Positions 34,985-46,738 of a DNA stretch of 64,000 nucleotides are shown here, piece after piece. The notes under the pieces are model-generated. The model did not search any database and was not told where the DNA came from. It worked only from the letters and a program-made list of their open reading frames with translations. Position 1 is the first letter of the stretch; the number at the start of each line of letters is the position of its first letter. The stretch spans positions 28,077,356 to 28,141,355 of the forward strand of contig OX463815.1 of NCBI GenBank assembly GCA_949825045.1, read 5' to 3'. The DNA is from Argyresthia goedartella (Eukaryota; Arthropoda; Insecta; Lepidoptera; Argyresthiidae). The translations under genes and the position numbers were made by a program.

Positions 34985-35900
34985 ATTCAAATTCAAAATT
35001 CTTTATTTTCTGTAAATATTAATATATGTTTAGAAAACGTCATTTTGGGCCACTGTGGGAGTAGGACGGCAAAGAAACTCCCACAGATTGATGCTTAGAT
35101 CTCTTTTAAATATATGTTTTGTTGTACTAGTACAAATATTACGTATTATAAATAATATGCAGGAATATATAATTATAAAATTATTCCGCGAGTTCTTTGT
35201 TAAGTTAGATTAACACCATGCACTCTTTTCATTTATGTAATCTTGAACATTCTAATATCCCTTTTTAGATGAAATGGTTTTACATGGTTTTTAATTGAAA
35301 AGATTTGCTAATTTTCGCGAGACTAATCTGGTCTAAAAATACAACTAGTGTGTGATTATTTCTTTTGTAGATTACAGCTATCGCTTATTTTAGAAAATGT
35401 TAAAAAGTTCTTACATTACATTTTTGAAAATAACTTGACTTGCTAGTTGCACTTGCAGTTACTATGTTAATTTCTTTAAAACGTTCTCTAAGGGACAGTG
35501 TGCGTTTTAAATTTGAATTTGCTCGAATATCATTTCTTCTGTCATATCATTTTTTTTTTAAATATCCGCTGATTTTCCCCACAACATGATACCATTGGAT
35601 ATGACACTATGAAAACAACTAAAATATACCAGCCTTGCTGTAGCCTCATCGTTTTGTCTGATGTTACTAGCAGCCTAAGCCGCAGCACTTAATCTACCAG
35701 CTAATTTATCTAAATGGGGTCCCCACTGCAGTTTTCTATCAATGGTTATTCCAAGAAATTTCATGTCATTAACTAATTCAAGCGTGTTGCTGTCTAACAC
35801 TTGCCGGAAATTTGGAAGTGAAAATTTCATGCACTTGGCTGGTAACAATAAATTGCTTACTGTGGATCAATTAGGGTTAAACACAATACACTAATAGGAT
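34985..35900 (-). pseudogene. LINE relic with RT C-terminal part, minus strand
   Basis: The minus strand near 35660-35880 reads NTLELVNDMKFLGITIDRK, then LQWGPHLDKLAGRLSAAA, a stop, and AASNIRQNDEATARLVYFS. This is the region just after the RT palm in jockey/CR1-type LINEs. Toward 34985 the frame decays. The 3' end carries AATAAAGAATTTTGAATTTG, a polyadenylation-like signal plus a simple tail. Multiple stops and shifts make it inactive. Confidence 0.75.
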
Positions 35901-36304
35901 CCTCAAAATCTTCTTTTTATCTTTCAATCTTGAATAGACCTTGAATTCAGGCAGACAACTGAATTAGGGGTGCGTGCAATATCTTAACTGGGGAAATAAA
36001 ACCGATGGGTATCGGGAAGTCAAGCTGAATATTGTTTGCGGCCCATTCACCGAACGTACGGCGCGCATTGGATCGCGTTGGATCTTCCCGAATACGCTTC
36101 ATTAGAGCCAGCCGTGGCGCCCATATGTCTCAAATCATTTTTAAGCACTAATGGCATTAGAAATATCTTTTAAATAAAAACAATACCATGATAATGACAT
36201 TTATTTTTACTTGTTTTATTTCATTTTGAATTTGTAAACCTCTAAAATAACACCCTTTATTAAGTTCCACACCACTTAACATCACACCTAATTCACCAAG
36301 GTAA
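35901..36304. other. non-coding DNA
   Basis: Nothing supported. Confidence 0.3.
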
Positions 36305-36777
36305 TAGTAGTTTATGTGACTGCTACATAATGGAGGGCAGTAATACTCGAGGGCGAGTTTCATAATAATATCACTCGAGAGTTTTAATGCCTAATTATGT
36401 ACATTTACATACACTAGTTTATCTACACACATATCATAAGCTCTCTTGGATGTGTTCAGGAAACGCATGTTTGACCGGCATTGTGGCTCTGCAGTTGTTT
36501 AGCTTGTTCTGTAGTACCAACTTCACGCAGGCGGGGGTCGGCGTTCGAAATTTGAATGTCAGTACCAACTTCAAAGACAAACTAGGAGCGGCAAGCAGGC
36601 GGGCGTAGGCGTTCGAAATTTGAATGTCATAATATGTAGAAAAATTACACATTATGGTCATAATGTGTAATTTTTCAGATAAGAAATGAGTTTTTACCAA
36701 GTAGTTTAACATTATGCTGATCGTAACGTGCGGTTTTTGTACGCAGTAAAGAGGGTTTATGATACGTGTGTAGATAA
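36305..36777 (+). mobile_element. Family-D MITE with central palindrome, copy 1 plus shared flank
   Basis: The 360-bp core unit 36418-36777 has 30-bp inverted ends (TTTATCTACACACATATCAT... and its complement, about three mismatches). A perfect 17-bp palindrome AAAAATTACACATTATG / complement sits at 36640-36675. The flank 36305-36417 recurs beside copy 2, so the mobile or duplicated unit may be larger. Open frames across it are on both strands and non-coding. Confidence 0.75.
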
Positions 36778-37127
36778 AATAAATTAAAAAAAACATGCCA
36801 TATTTCATCATCCCCGGTCGGAATGCGAATGTCGTCAAAATACTTACACGGAAATCTGTTTATCTGACAGTCAAGTGCACACGTATTACACGACAATATA
36901 AACGAATATACGGTAATTATAGACAGAATTCATAATTCATAATTTCGTAATTTATGGACAACAAAAATAACACAACTAATATATGGACAACAAGACTTAC
37001 ATAAAAATAGTGTACATTCATCTTACGACACCACTTAACCACCTTAACCACCACTGATTGATAAGTCACAGTAAAGCAATAAAGTAAAGCAATTCGCAAT
37101 TTCGTTTACTTGGATGACATCATTGTA
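36778..37127. other. non-coding DNA
   Basis: Nothing supported. Confidence 0.3.
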
Positions 37128-37137
37128 TTGTTGCTTT

Positions 37138-37260
37138 AAAAAACAAACTACTGGATCGATTTCTAATTTTCAAAAATTACGTCCAATCTGGTTGTCCTTT
37201 CAATAGTTTTGAGGTGAAAAACATTAATAAAGAAAAACAACATAATTGAAAACCTACTAT
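37138..37260 (-). repeat. diverged inverted copy of the 31695 repeat
   Basis: ACTACTGGATCGATTTCTAATTTT matches the complement of the segment near 31840-31870 in part, with several changes. Confidence 0.5.
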
Positions 37261-37652
37261 TTTGAAATCAGTTAAAAACTTAAAAATTGAACAGTTGTAA
37301 ACTCACTGCCGCCCGAAATGGCCTTTGCCTTTGTAGACTTCATTGTACTTATATTATTCCAGAAAGTGCTAAATCTAACCACGGGCAGTAGTGAAACAAG
37401 TCATACACAGTTAAAGCTGCAGCCCGTAGTTCTCTGTTCGATAGTGCGCGATTTTATTTCAAGCAGGCGAGGCGGAGCAATAAAAGATACATGTAATAAT
37501 ATTTCTATTGAAGTCGGAAATCGCTGCAGGAGGATTCACAGTTCTCTTATCGGGTCGCAGATGCTCTACAATCCGGTATTGTTCTATATTGTAAGAGCTG
37601 ATACGGGGAGCAGCGCACATATTGAACTCATATCGAATATTGAATTTAAAAC

Positions 37653-37906
37653 GACCCGAATGGCCGAGTCGGCAGTGACCCTGCCTACGAAGCCAAGGGT
37701 GCTGGGTTCGAGTCCCGGTGGGGGCAAATATTTGTCTGATGAGCACGGATGTTTGTACCCTAATCATGGTTGTTTATCTATCTAAGTATAATATTTATCT
37801 ACTTATATATATATGTGTATCGTTGTCTAGTACCCAAGATACAGGGAATCCTAGTTTGGGGCTAGATCAATGTGTGTAAATAGTGTCCAAGGTATTATAG
37901 TATTAT
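37653..37906 (+). repeat. tRNA-derived SINE, second family
   Basis: The head has an A-box-like TGGCCGAGTCGG and a canonical B box GGTTCGAGTCC (37705-37715). The body has ATTTGTCTGATGAGCACGGA and TAGTTTGGGGCTAGATCAAT, and the end TATTATAGTATTATAG is a variable tail. The 3' part matches 2962-3152 in inverse orientation. It is not a functional tRNA gene: there is no complete cloverleaf and the body is long. Confidence 0.85.
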
Positions 37907-38159
37907 AGAAAAACGTGTTTTTTGTTGTTGGAATAATTTTATGCGGATGGACAGAAATAAGTATGATTACTTTCAACGTGCTTTCACTTCAGTTATGTAC
38001 ATATATCTGGTTGAACCAAACCTGTTATGATATTCTAAGCTGAATTTCTGTAAGTTCTTTCAATAAAATATATTCCTCAGATCTTCGAGTTTGGCTGCCG
38101 CTAAGGCATTCGCAATTTTAATCATGACCATGTCATTCCTTTCCTTCCTTCCTTCCTTA

Positions 38160-38420
38160 AGGAAGGGTGTCAAACGGGACCCTATTACTAAGACTCCGCT
38201 GTCCATTTGTCTGTATGACTGTCTGTCTGTCACCAGGCTGTATCTCATGAACCGTGATAGTTAGACAGTTGAAATTTTTGATGTATTTCTGTTGCCGCTA
38301 TAACAAAAAATACTAAAAAACAAAATAAAAAATAAATATTTAAGGGGGCCCCCATAGGACAAATGTGTTTTTTGGTCCGTTTTTGCTCGATATTGATAAC
38401 GGCAACAGGTGGACGCTTGA
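38160..38420 (+). repeat. GGGTTCCG/(GTCC)n repeat, copy 2
   Basis: ACGGGACCCTATTACTAAG, CACCAGGCTGTATCTCATG, TTGCCGCTATAACAAAAAAT and then GGGGGCCCCCATAGGACAAA. The GTCC run is reduced to GTCTGTCTGTC. A CCTTCCTTCCTTCC run precedes it. Confidence 0.75.
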
Positions 38421-38476
38421 AATGTTCGCAGAATATCTAGTTATATATTTAATTTAAAAAGGGAAATATTAAACTG

Positions 38477-38668
38477 CACATCAAAAATACTGATTTACGC
38501 AGCAAATATTAGGGCAAAATGCTGCGGTTGCTTAGGTGAAGGGTAAAGAGGGGTGAGCGAAGCAAACATGCAAGTTGAACATGCAAGAACAATAAAAATA
38601 CTTAAAACATAAACTAAAAAGTGTTTTGCTGATCCTTTTTTGCTGTGCAAATCAGTATTTTTGATGTG
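38477..38668 (+). mobile_element. Family-C MITE sharing the family-A core
   Basis: Perfect 20-bp inverted ends CACATCAAAAATACTGATTT (38477-38496) and complement (38649-38668). The match extends about 10 bp further with two differences. The interior (about 38507-38630) carries GCGGTTGCTTAGGTGAAGGG, GTGAGCGAAGC and ACTTAAAACATAAACT, the family-A core. The flanks show ATTAAA on both sides but the duplication length is unclear. Confidence 0.8.
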
Positions 38669-38704
38669 GGATTAAATACTAGCTTTTGGAATTTAGGCTG
38701 GTTA

Positions 38705-39470
38705 TGATCGATGTATAGTCAAACTAAATATTGCCGGTCCGAGTGGGTCGCCCTGCTGACTGCCAATGGCCGGATTTAGATGTTCCTGAAGATTAATAAA
38801 TAAATTTTGAATGTAACATTTCCACATGTAATTGTAAATAAATGGTGTCTGCTCTTTAATCTGGAATAGCACGGCACCTCTGTCTACCGAATCGAAGGCG
38901 TTTTTTACTTCTACCTTCAGCAGAACGTCACCTCCTTCGTTAGTATGAACGGTGCGAGTCCTCCCCTGCTACCGAAACCCAGCTGGGTTGGAAAGTAGCG
39001 CAAAGATCTGGCAGGATAAACTTGCAGCAGATCTTTGACTCTATGCGGCGGATGGTATTGTCTACAGCGATGGGTCTGATGTCCCTGTCCTTCTTTATAG
39101 ATTAGCTCCGTAGAGTACCTGTGTTATGCCCTCGTGTAGTTATCCAGACAAAAAGAGACTCGGCAGCTCGGCCATATCTGCCAGGAGATTCTGTCCGAAG
39201 TTTTCGACGGCTCCACAGATGAGGTCTTTGTAGTGTTGAGGTGTCATCCCGTCGAGGCCGCCCGCAGAGCTGCTCCTGAAGGACATCACCGCAGCGGCGA
39301 CATCCTCGGTTGTAGCTTGTGGGGTACGCTCAGAATGGCTGGGGGGGCAGGGAGGATCAGTGCTTGACTCCAGCTCTTGAAAGGTGTCTGGGGAGTCAAG
39401 AGCGACAGTGTCACTCGAGAACAGAAGTTGAGCAGCTCTCTTAAAGTCTCCGTCGCTGATTTTTATTTCT
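38705..39470 (-). pseudogene. reverse transcriptase relic, retroelement family X, minus strand
   Basis: The minus strand reads SDGDFKRAAQLLFSSDTVAL, then EDVAAAVMSFRSSSAGGLDG, a GANL block, IRPIAVDNTIRRIESKICCK, KVEVKNAFDSVDRG (RT motif A region) and SQQGDPLGPAIFSL (RT motif B region). At least two stops (after FLSG and after GANL) and frame changes interrupt it, and the YxDD motif was not found. It shares its start with the fragment at 985-1370, so both derive from one retroelement family. Confidence 0.78.
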
Positions 39471-39479
39471 ATTGTTTCC

Positions 39480-41030
39480 CTTGTTTTCGTGAATCGTGAA
39501 TTTCGTCCGGTAAGTATTGTTAGGGTTATAAGTTTGGCCTGAAATGTTTTGAGGTCACTTTTTGCAGTAATTTCTTATGAGTTAGGGATCTATAATTACT
39601 TCTGTCCCTAGGGGCCGTTCATTAATGTCGATATGTTTTTTAGAAACTTTTTGACCGTGGTTTAGGTTTTAGACTACCCCCCGTCCCGTCCCCAGATCAT
39701 GTCTATTTTTTGGCATTATACAAAAATCTGAATTATCTTTAAATAGCTACAGATTACTCATTTATTTTTGGAGAATTATGCACCGTGATAGAATATCCAG
39801 GCAAACAGGTGGCAGGTTGTTTCTGACTGGCATAAAAATAATAAAGGAAATAATGTGTAATGATGATTACATTTAATAAAATACTGGTAGTATATATGGA
39901 TCACTAACAAGTGAATAGGCATCTTGCAAGTCAGCTGTGGCACTGAGATTTTCTGAAGATCAACGTCTGTGTCATCTAGCCACTCAGCGTCATCATAACT
40001 CATAGACGGAGTGTGCTCTTCAAAATGTCGTCAAAAAGATACGCCACTAAATGGCGGTGTAAACAAATTACAAATTGCGAAGTAATTATCTTGATAACAT
40101 GAACAAATTTCATAGAAACATTGCATTAAATGAATAATGTAGTGCTGCATTGTGATCCCACTAGATTTTGGTATTTTTAGAGCTTTTGTGTGCCACAAAA
40201 GAAGAAGAGCACAAATCGACATTTTGTATTGTTTTTTCTGAGATGTTTTCGTATCAAAGCGCATTCGAAAAGTGATTAACTAAGATTTCCATAGTCAACA
40301 AACACTCCTGTCAAAATTCTTGGAGTTGGCGATGCCTGTTTGAGGGCGCGTATTAGGATTCTATGAGTCATCATTATTCTAAGGAATAGGCACTTTTTAG
40401 GTCGACGACGTGTCCGTTCTGGACCGTGTTTTTTAACAGAGCTGATTTTGAAAATAATAAACTAAAATGTTTATAGTCAGAGAAAAAATATAATTTAATA
40501 TACAATCTAACTAATATTATGAATGAGAAAGAAGCGATCTTTAGATATTTGGATGTTTGTATTGAAACTACAAAATATTTTTTCCTGTTAATATTATCAT
40601 TTCTTATTTATGTCTTCGTTTCTATATTTTTGGGTATTCATAACTAAAATTAAATACACGTGATGTCTCAATTCATCCGCCCTAGGGGGGCTTGTGATGT
40701 TCCGTGGTTTTTTCTGATCCGGCGGGATGCCATGCGGCGGCGGCGCCCGAAAAAAGCATCGGACGGGCGCGCAGATCAGCAAGACTCTTGTCGCCGACAT
40801 CCTGTTGTAGATATTTTGTAGGTAGGTAGATTTGTAAAGACGCCTTAGAGTTTGGCGATGCAAGAATTTCACAGGCTAAGCTGAGTCACGGGGAATGCGG
40901 AGTCAGTAGGTAGTTTTGGATGGTTAGTAGTATTGGATTACGACATTTGGATGCTATTTCCTTTTGTGAAACTTTATTAAACGAAAAAATAAATAAAATT
41001 ATATTTCTATAGGGAATGGGACTTACTTAA
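39480..41030. other. non-coding DNA
   Basis: No supported gene. A short GC-rich patch lies at 40700-40790. Confidence 0.3.
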
Positions 41031-41320
41031 AATCGTAACATTAGGCACCAACCTATAATCATAACATGAAGGACCAACTTATAATCGTAACATTAAGGAC
41101 CAATTTATAATCGTAGCATTAGGGAACAAGTTATAATCGTAACATTAGCGACCAACTTATAATCGTAACATTAGGAAACAAGTTATAATCGTAACATTAG
41201 GGACCAACCTACAATCGAAACATTAGGTACCAACTTATAATCGTAACATTAGGGACCAATCTATTATCGTAGCATTAGGGACAAGTTACTTATAATGGTA
41301 ACCCTTGGGGGGACCAACTA
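41031..41320. repeat. 26-bp tandem repeat, about 10-11 copies
   Basis: The unit AATCGTAACATTAGGGACCA + ACTTAT repeats with period 26 from 41031 (starts at 41057, 41083, 41109 and so on). Copies differ at a few sites, and the last copies are disturbed by small insertions. There are no spacers, so it is not a CRISPR array. Confidence 0.93.
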
Positions 41321-42087
41321 ATTACAAACATCTAAGTACTTCATGTTTGATTATATATATTGAATTAGGGCATACAATAATGGTAGAAGTGTCGTCACCT
41401 GTAAACATTATTTTCAAACATATTTTGTAGAAACTCTAACTTGAGTGAACATTGTTGGCCAGTAGAGCCCCTAATCCCGCTCACATCTGAAAATAAAAGC
41501 AATAACGGGCATTCCAATGTATTGTAAGAACCGGGCAAAGTACTTAAATGAATACCTACGGGGAATATAAACAATTTTCCCAACAATGAATACGAAAGGG
41601 ACACAAGTCAAAATATTTTCGCGAACCAAACAAATAAAAGAAATTGAATTTTCTTTCACAAAGGCGAGAGAATGGACATTCGAAACTCTCAGTCATAGAT
41701 CGTTCTTCTCATTTTCTTTGTCTAAATAATTGAATTTCAAGCAAAGATAAGTAGGGGAATTTTGCTTTGGGGGACCATGAATATGAGGGCTTCATAAAAT
41801 TACATTTATGTAAAATTACAAAATTATGAGAAAATACTTATGTAACGTAAAATACCTTTCCACCAGCACCTTGCACGACATACAAGACCCCGGTTAGCGT
41901 TAATGAGCAAAACCACAGTCCAGTCTACAACCCTTTAAAATTAACTTTGTGTCTCTACTCAGTTGGCTAAAGTGCAACCTATTGTCTAAGGCTGAGACAA
42001 GTACTTTAGGTTAGATAGAGTTACCCTCCGATCCATTGAAATTCAAAGTTATTCCCATTTTCAGCAAGATACTAATTATTTTGTGAT
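41321..42087. other. non-coding DNA
   Basis: Nothing supported. Confidence 0.3.
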
Positions 42088-42090
42088 ATC

Positions 42091-42690
42091 AATCAAATCA
42101 AATCAAATCAAAAATCATTTATTTCCATAGGATGTTGTTACATCACTTAGATCCGTCATTACATTTTTTTGGGTGAGTTCACTAACACAATGGCGGAATC
42201 TGTGGAGAAGAGCTCACCGAAGAAACTCCACAGTCGTCGCATCTTTTGCGTTTCCTTTTTTAAATAAAATATTGTCAAATTACAAAATGAATGCTAATTA
42301 TATATCGAAACAGCCTGTTACTCAAACAATCTATTCCCATGGACATCTGTCCTCTAAGTAATCAGATATCCTATAGTAACCTTTTTTATACAATTTCTGT
42401 TTTATTATTATTTTAAACTTGTCTAAAGGTAAGTTTTTAATATCAGTAGGGACCTTATTGTAATAGCGTATACAATTGCCTTTAAAATAATTACTAATTT
42501 TATGTAGTCGGCTTACATAAGCAAGCAACTTGTCTTTATTTCTAGTATTAAAATTGTGTATATCACTGTACTTCTGAAAATTTGTTATATTTCTTTTTAC
42601 ATACACAAGATTGTCATAGATATATTGAGACACAAATGTCAGAATATTGATTTCTTTAAACTTTTCCCTCAGTGACACTCTAGGCCCTAA
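42091..42690 (-). pseudogene. jockey-like LINE tail, minus strand
   Basis: A 115-codon minus-strand frame (42331-42678) reads MSLREKFKEINILTFVSQYI, NTRNKDKLL and YYRISDYLEDRCPWE, the C-terminal region of jockey-type LINE proteins. The 3' part ends in AATAAATGATTTTTGATTTG and a (TTTGA)n-like tail at 42091-42116. It is 5'-truncated; the RT core is absent. Closely related to 28463-28960. Confidence 0.8.
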
Positions 42691-42768
42691 TCTATAAATC
42701 CCTCAGCCAACCTCTCTCAGGCGTATAGTAGGATATGTTCACCTACATTATTAGCCAGGTTATCCTTA

Positions 42769-43553
42769 GAAGTCTGTAGGAAGCAAAAATTACTCTTGCT
42801 CAATCTCTTCTTCTCCCCTTGATCGATTATGCCGATGTTTGTTGGGCTAGCGCCAACGAAGAGCAAATGAACAGACTCGAGCGACTTCAAAATCTCGGGA
42901 TTCGGTTTATCTTCGGACTGCGCAAGTTCTACCACGTCTCGCAGTATCGCAAGGAGTTAAAATGGCTGCCGATCCGTCTTCGTCGGGACACACACATCCT
43001 CACTCTTCTATTCAACATCTTAACCAACCCTCGATACCCTAGCTTTCCCCGTGAGCTTTTTCAATTTCTCCCTTCGGCTCGTCCACGTAGAACTCACACG
43101 GCTTCCCTGCTCTCTATACCTCATCACAACACCGTCGCATACAAGCACTGTTTTCGATTGCGGGCGATCACTCTCTGGAACTCGCTTCCGTGCACTATCA
43201 GAGATAGTCCATCTCTGCCCGTCTTTAAGAATCGTTTGAAGGAGCATTATCTTTCTCTATCCTAGATTTGAGCTTTTTATATATTAGTTTATTTAGGTGT
43301 ATTTATATTTTTATATAATATTTATGTACTAGTCTATGTAGTGTATCTAGCAGTTAGTTCAATAGTTCAGTAATATATGTATGTATCTTATCAGAGCACA
43401 TAGGTTTATCCTGTATATTAAATTATTCTTATCAACCTTGGGTTTGCTGGAAGAGATCTCTTTTTAGAGATAAGCATGCCTTTGTAGATGTCCTTTCTGT
43501 TTATTATATCTTGTTGTTTTATGTGCAATAAATATATATAAAAAAAAAAGCAT
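42769..43553 (+). pseudogene. 5'-truncated LINE: RT C-terminus and 3' UTR
   Basis: An open frame to 43265 reads LLLPLIDYADVCWASANEEQ, LQNLGIRFIFGLRK, LKWLPIRLRRD and ITLWNSLPCTIRDSPSLPVF, the C-terminal domain of CR1/jockey-type LINE proteins. The 3' UTR has GGGTTTGCTGGAAGAGATCT and GTGCAATAAATAT and ends in a run of ten A. TATCCTTA occurs at both edges (42761-42768 and 43554-43561), a plausible target duplication. The RT palm is missing, so it is dead on arrival. Confidence 0.82.
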
Positions 43554-43561
43554 ATCCTTAT

Positions 43562-45090
43562 CTGAAGCAAACCTGATATTACCGGATTGTATTAAAACCT
43601 ATCTGAATAATTATAATTATGAAGATTTACCTATAGTGTATAACAACCCGCACTCAGTCAGCGTGATGGAGTATGACTCAATCTAACTCGTATCCGAGCC
43701 CCTCGGCTGGGGCATTATTAAGCTACAATAATTAATACCTATTGTATGGGTCAAATGTAAAAAGGAAGACATGGCAATCACCGCTATTCGCGCGTGAACC
43801 TTGGGGACTGATCTGGTGACAGTAATTGGTACTAAAGATCTCAAGTACCTTGGTACTCCATTGAACTCTGGTGCCCTTCAGGCTTCTTAGATCGTAGGTA
43901 GGTTCAGATAAAAATGGACATGTAGCTGGGCTGTGCCGTATATTAATTGAGCGAGCGAGCGAAGCGTCCAGTTTCGAGATTGGCCAAAACTGCCATTGTC
44001 CGTCTGTCTGTTCTTGCCTACCAGGTCGCAATTTTTAAACAGATTTTGACGAAAATTTACATACACTTTGCTTGAGTTATTTACATTTTTTTGTCGGTTG
44101 TGATTTTTCACTGGGGGGAAAGGGGGGAAGTTCATTCATTCAATTCATTCTACACAAGATGTTGCGAGTAGATGAAAGTTTTTTCGCCCCTGTAACTATG
44201 TTATAGATAAAGCTTGACACCTGAGTTTTCTGTGATAGGCCACAATTTATATAGGCAAATTCCCAAAATTCCGAAATAGATTGAAACGACAGCCGTTCAA
44301 AGTTCCGACATTTTAATAATTGTTTATTTTCCAGACCTATATCAATATCAGAATTAAAAGTATTAAAATAATAATAAGAGAAACAAACAACAAACAAAAA
44401 ATTTTAAGCAATTTTGTAACTGTCTGACTTTGCGCTTGTCTGACAAGCGAGGTCTACTTTTCTCACAGAAACTTTAGTTTACTACATACGCATTACATAT
44501 TACTTTTTTTTTCGCCATTAAGATGGATGGAGTGCACAATTGTCAAAAAAATGGGAAAAAGCAATTTGCTGTTACCAGACTCAGATTTTCAGACCCAATT
44601 CCCTACTTTCAAAAACTAAGATAGAGGGTGTAGTTGCGACTGTCAATATTGCTTCCATCATTTTAATTAACTAATTGCTGTTAGGTACTGTTAAGATAGC
44701 TTTGATGCGTTGCTAATTAGGGGTAGGCATTAAATTTCAGTTATTGATAAGATATTATTTTCCTAACTTTTGGGTTAATACCCAAAAATTAGGAAAAGCG
44801 TTGCTTGTTGTGGGTACTCTTATCGATAGCCAAAAGGAATTGATTCAAATAACCCTAGAACATTATATTTTCCTTGTGTTGGCAACACTGATTATAAATA
44901 TATTTTTTAATTCTGAATATGGAGTTTTGGCCAACGGTTGTTGATAATTGTGTGCTAGGAAATAAATTAAGTTGTTGGTATTCCTGGATTTTCTTTATGG
45001 TTTGTTTTAAGCAAGAAACATTTTTTCGATGCTACCATGGCCATGGACGGCGCGGCGAAGGGAAAAGGTTATGTTGAATGTACTTCGCCC
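43562..45090. other. non-coding DNA
   Basis: No supported gene. A GAGCGAGCGAGCGAAGC run lies at about 43949. Confidence 0.3.
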
Positions 45091-45290
45091 GGCCCGATGA
45101 CCTCTTGTGGCGTTGCGGTTCGAAGCTCTGCCTGGCAAGCGAGAGGTCCCAGGTTCGAATACCGGGAGGGAGAAAAACCCAGGTCTTAGATGTTTATGTA
45201 TATGACGTCGCTGTTTCTGATTCCCACGTCACAGGGATAGTGCCCACGTCGTGCCTGTATATAAATGTATACGTGTTAGGTTTAAATCAA
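45091..45290 (+). repeat. tRNA-derived SINE, same family as 19640
   Basis: B box GGTTCGAATACC (45152-45163), then AACCCAGGTCTTAGATGTTT and TTCCCACGTCACAGGG, colinear with the copy at 19640-19848. Confidence 0.82.
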
Positions 45291-45965
45291 TTATATTGAA
45301 ATAACAACAATAATTAATTTATTTATAAATTAATTAATATAATTGTGCATAATTACAAGTGAGTAATTAGTGACAAGCAAGGATTTGCCTCTTGAAACTG
45401 ACTTTCTTCGGTACATAAACCGATATAAATAAACCACCAACGTTAAACGATGCAAAATCATTAAAATGTTTTCCACCGACGAAAAAGTTGAAACCCTAAA
45501 GTAAGTTTTTTGTTTTGCGCGGTCCCACTCAGCTGGCTTATTTACCTCGAGGCCATCGCTGTTTTTAAATGATGGGCAAAGTTCTTGTATAAAAGAGTCT
45601 ATATAGTCCGCATCGAGCACCGCATCTACGCAAGTGGTTTTGTAAACTTATTTACTTCCTTCCTCCTGTTTTAAAACTCAAGTCAAACAGCCCCTGTAAG
45701 TTTGGAGATGGTTTGATGGTTTGAAGCATTAAAAATAAAAATTTATCAAGTTCGGGTCGGACCTGCTCATGAAATGTCACCCCTCTCTTTCGTGTTATTG
45801 TATTTATATTATATGTAAAGTTAATGTAGTATATATCGGTAATTATTTTGTATTCACTATCTGAATTTTATCGGTATTTATCTTATTCCTAGGCATTTTA
45901 TTTATAGTATTTATTGTGCACTGCCTACCTACATAGTTGTATGTATGATACTATTTTGCTATAAT
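45291..45965. other. non-coding DNA; possible minus-strand exon
   Basis: On the minus strand a short open stretch (45555-45623) reads VLDADYIDSFIQELCPSF and is bounded by AG and GTAAAT, as an exon could be. Too short to assign. Confidence 0.25.
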
Positions 45966-46062
45966 GCCTTGGGTTGCTGGAAGAAATCTCTTTTTAGAGG
46001 CAAGCTCGTCTTTGTACATGCATTTTCTTTTAATGTAACTTCTTAAATATTTGTGTGCAAAA
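45966..46062 (+). repeat. LINE 3' UTR tail (GGGTTGCTGGAAGAAATCTC)
   Basis: Colinear with the 3' UTR of the LINE at 42769-43553. Confidence 0.7.
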
Positions 46063-46399
46063 GAATTATGAAATGTTCCGAGCCATCGTACAAGGTTTAT
46101 GTCTGAACTTGAAAAAATACAATTACCGACATACCTATGTCTGAACTAGGTTTCCAACCTAGCACCGCCCCTACCCTACAGGATAGCGGATCTGACTTCA
46201 AGGAAATTGCGCCACCCCGAAACGATTTCATAGATCACGCGAAATCATCGATTATTTTTAAATGCCGATGATTTGCTTATTTACAGGGGCGGGGATATTG
46301 AAACATGTCTCTTGTATGGGGACTCCTTTAATTTATAAAATCCCATGTAGTTCATAATTTGTTGCTGTAGCGGCAAAAATTCTGTGAAAATGTCAACTC

Positions 46400-46551
46400 T
46401 CTACATTCATCAGTGTCATCTGTCAACTAAGTGACACCTATGAGAAATAATTACATCTGTCAAACAAAGTGATACCTGTAATAAATAGTGACACCTATCA
46501 AACAAAGAAACGCCTGTCAAAATTAGTGACGTCCAAATTAGAAACACCTGC
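46400..46551. repeat. degenerate short tandem repeat (GTGACACCTGTCAAA), left part
   Basis: Units such as GTGACACCTAT, GTGATACCTGT and ACGCCTGTCAAAATTAGTGA recur every 20-25 bp. The array continues at 51742-51795, on the other side of the LINE. Confidence 0.65.
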
Positions 46552-46738
46552 TTTTTTTTTTGCCTTGAACTTGTTGTTTTCAGACTCTTTGTCCTTTAAA
46601 ACTTTGCCTTGGGAGTGGGCGGGACAGCTAGTCCCCGCCTCAAATAGTTTATTCACACGTGAGTGCGTGCCCTACCGGGGGAGAGACCCAACCTGGGAGG
46701 GTTGTGGTGAATGAAGTGAACTTGGCAGCCGGGCACAA

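Noticed and set aside
36434..36838. 134-codon minus-strand frame with homologue at 53981-54262
   Set aside because: The similarity is due to the shared MITE; both strands are open by chance and the palindrome lies within the frame.
37653..37730. possible tRNA gene
   Set aside because: A and B boxes are present but no full cloverleaf; the SINE body continues for 180 bp and recurs at 2962-3152.
41031..41320. CRISPR-like array
   Set aside because: Units are directly adjacent with no unique spacers, and the genome is eukaryotic.
45330..45620. possible exon reading VLDADYIDSFIQELCPSF
   Set aside because: Only about 23 codons lie between plausible splice sites and no partner exon was found.
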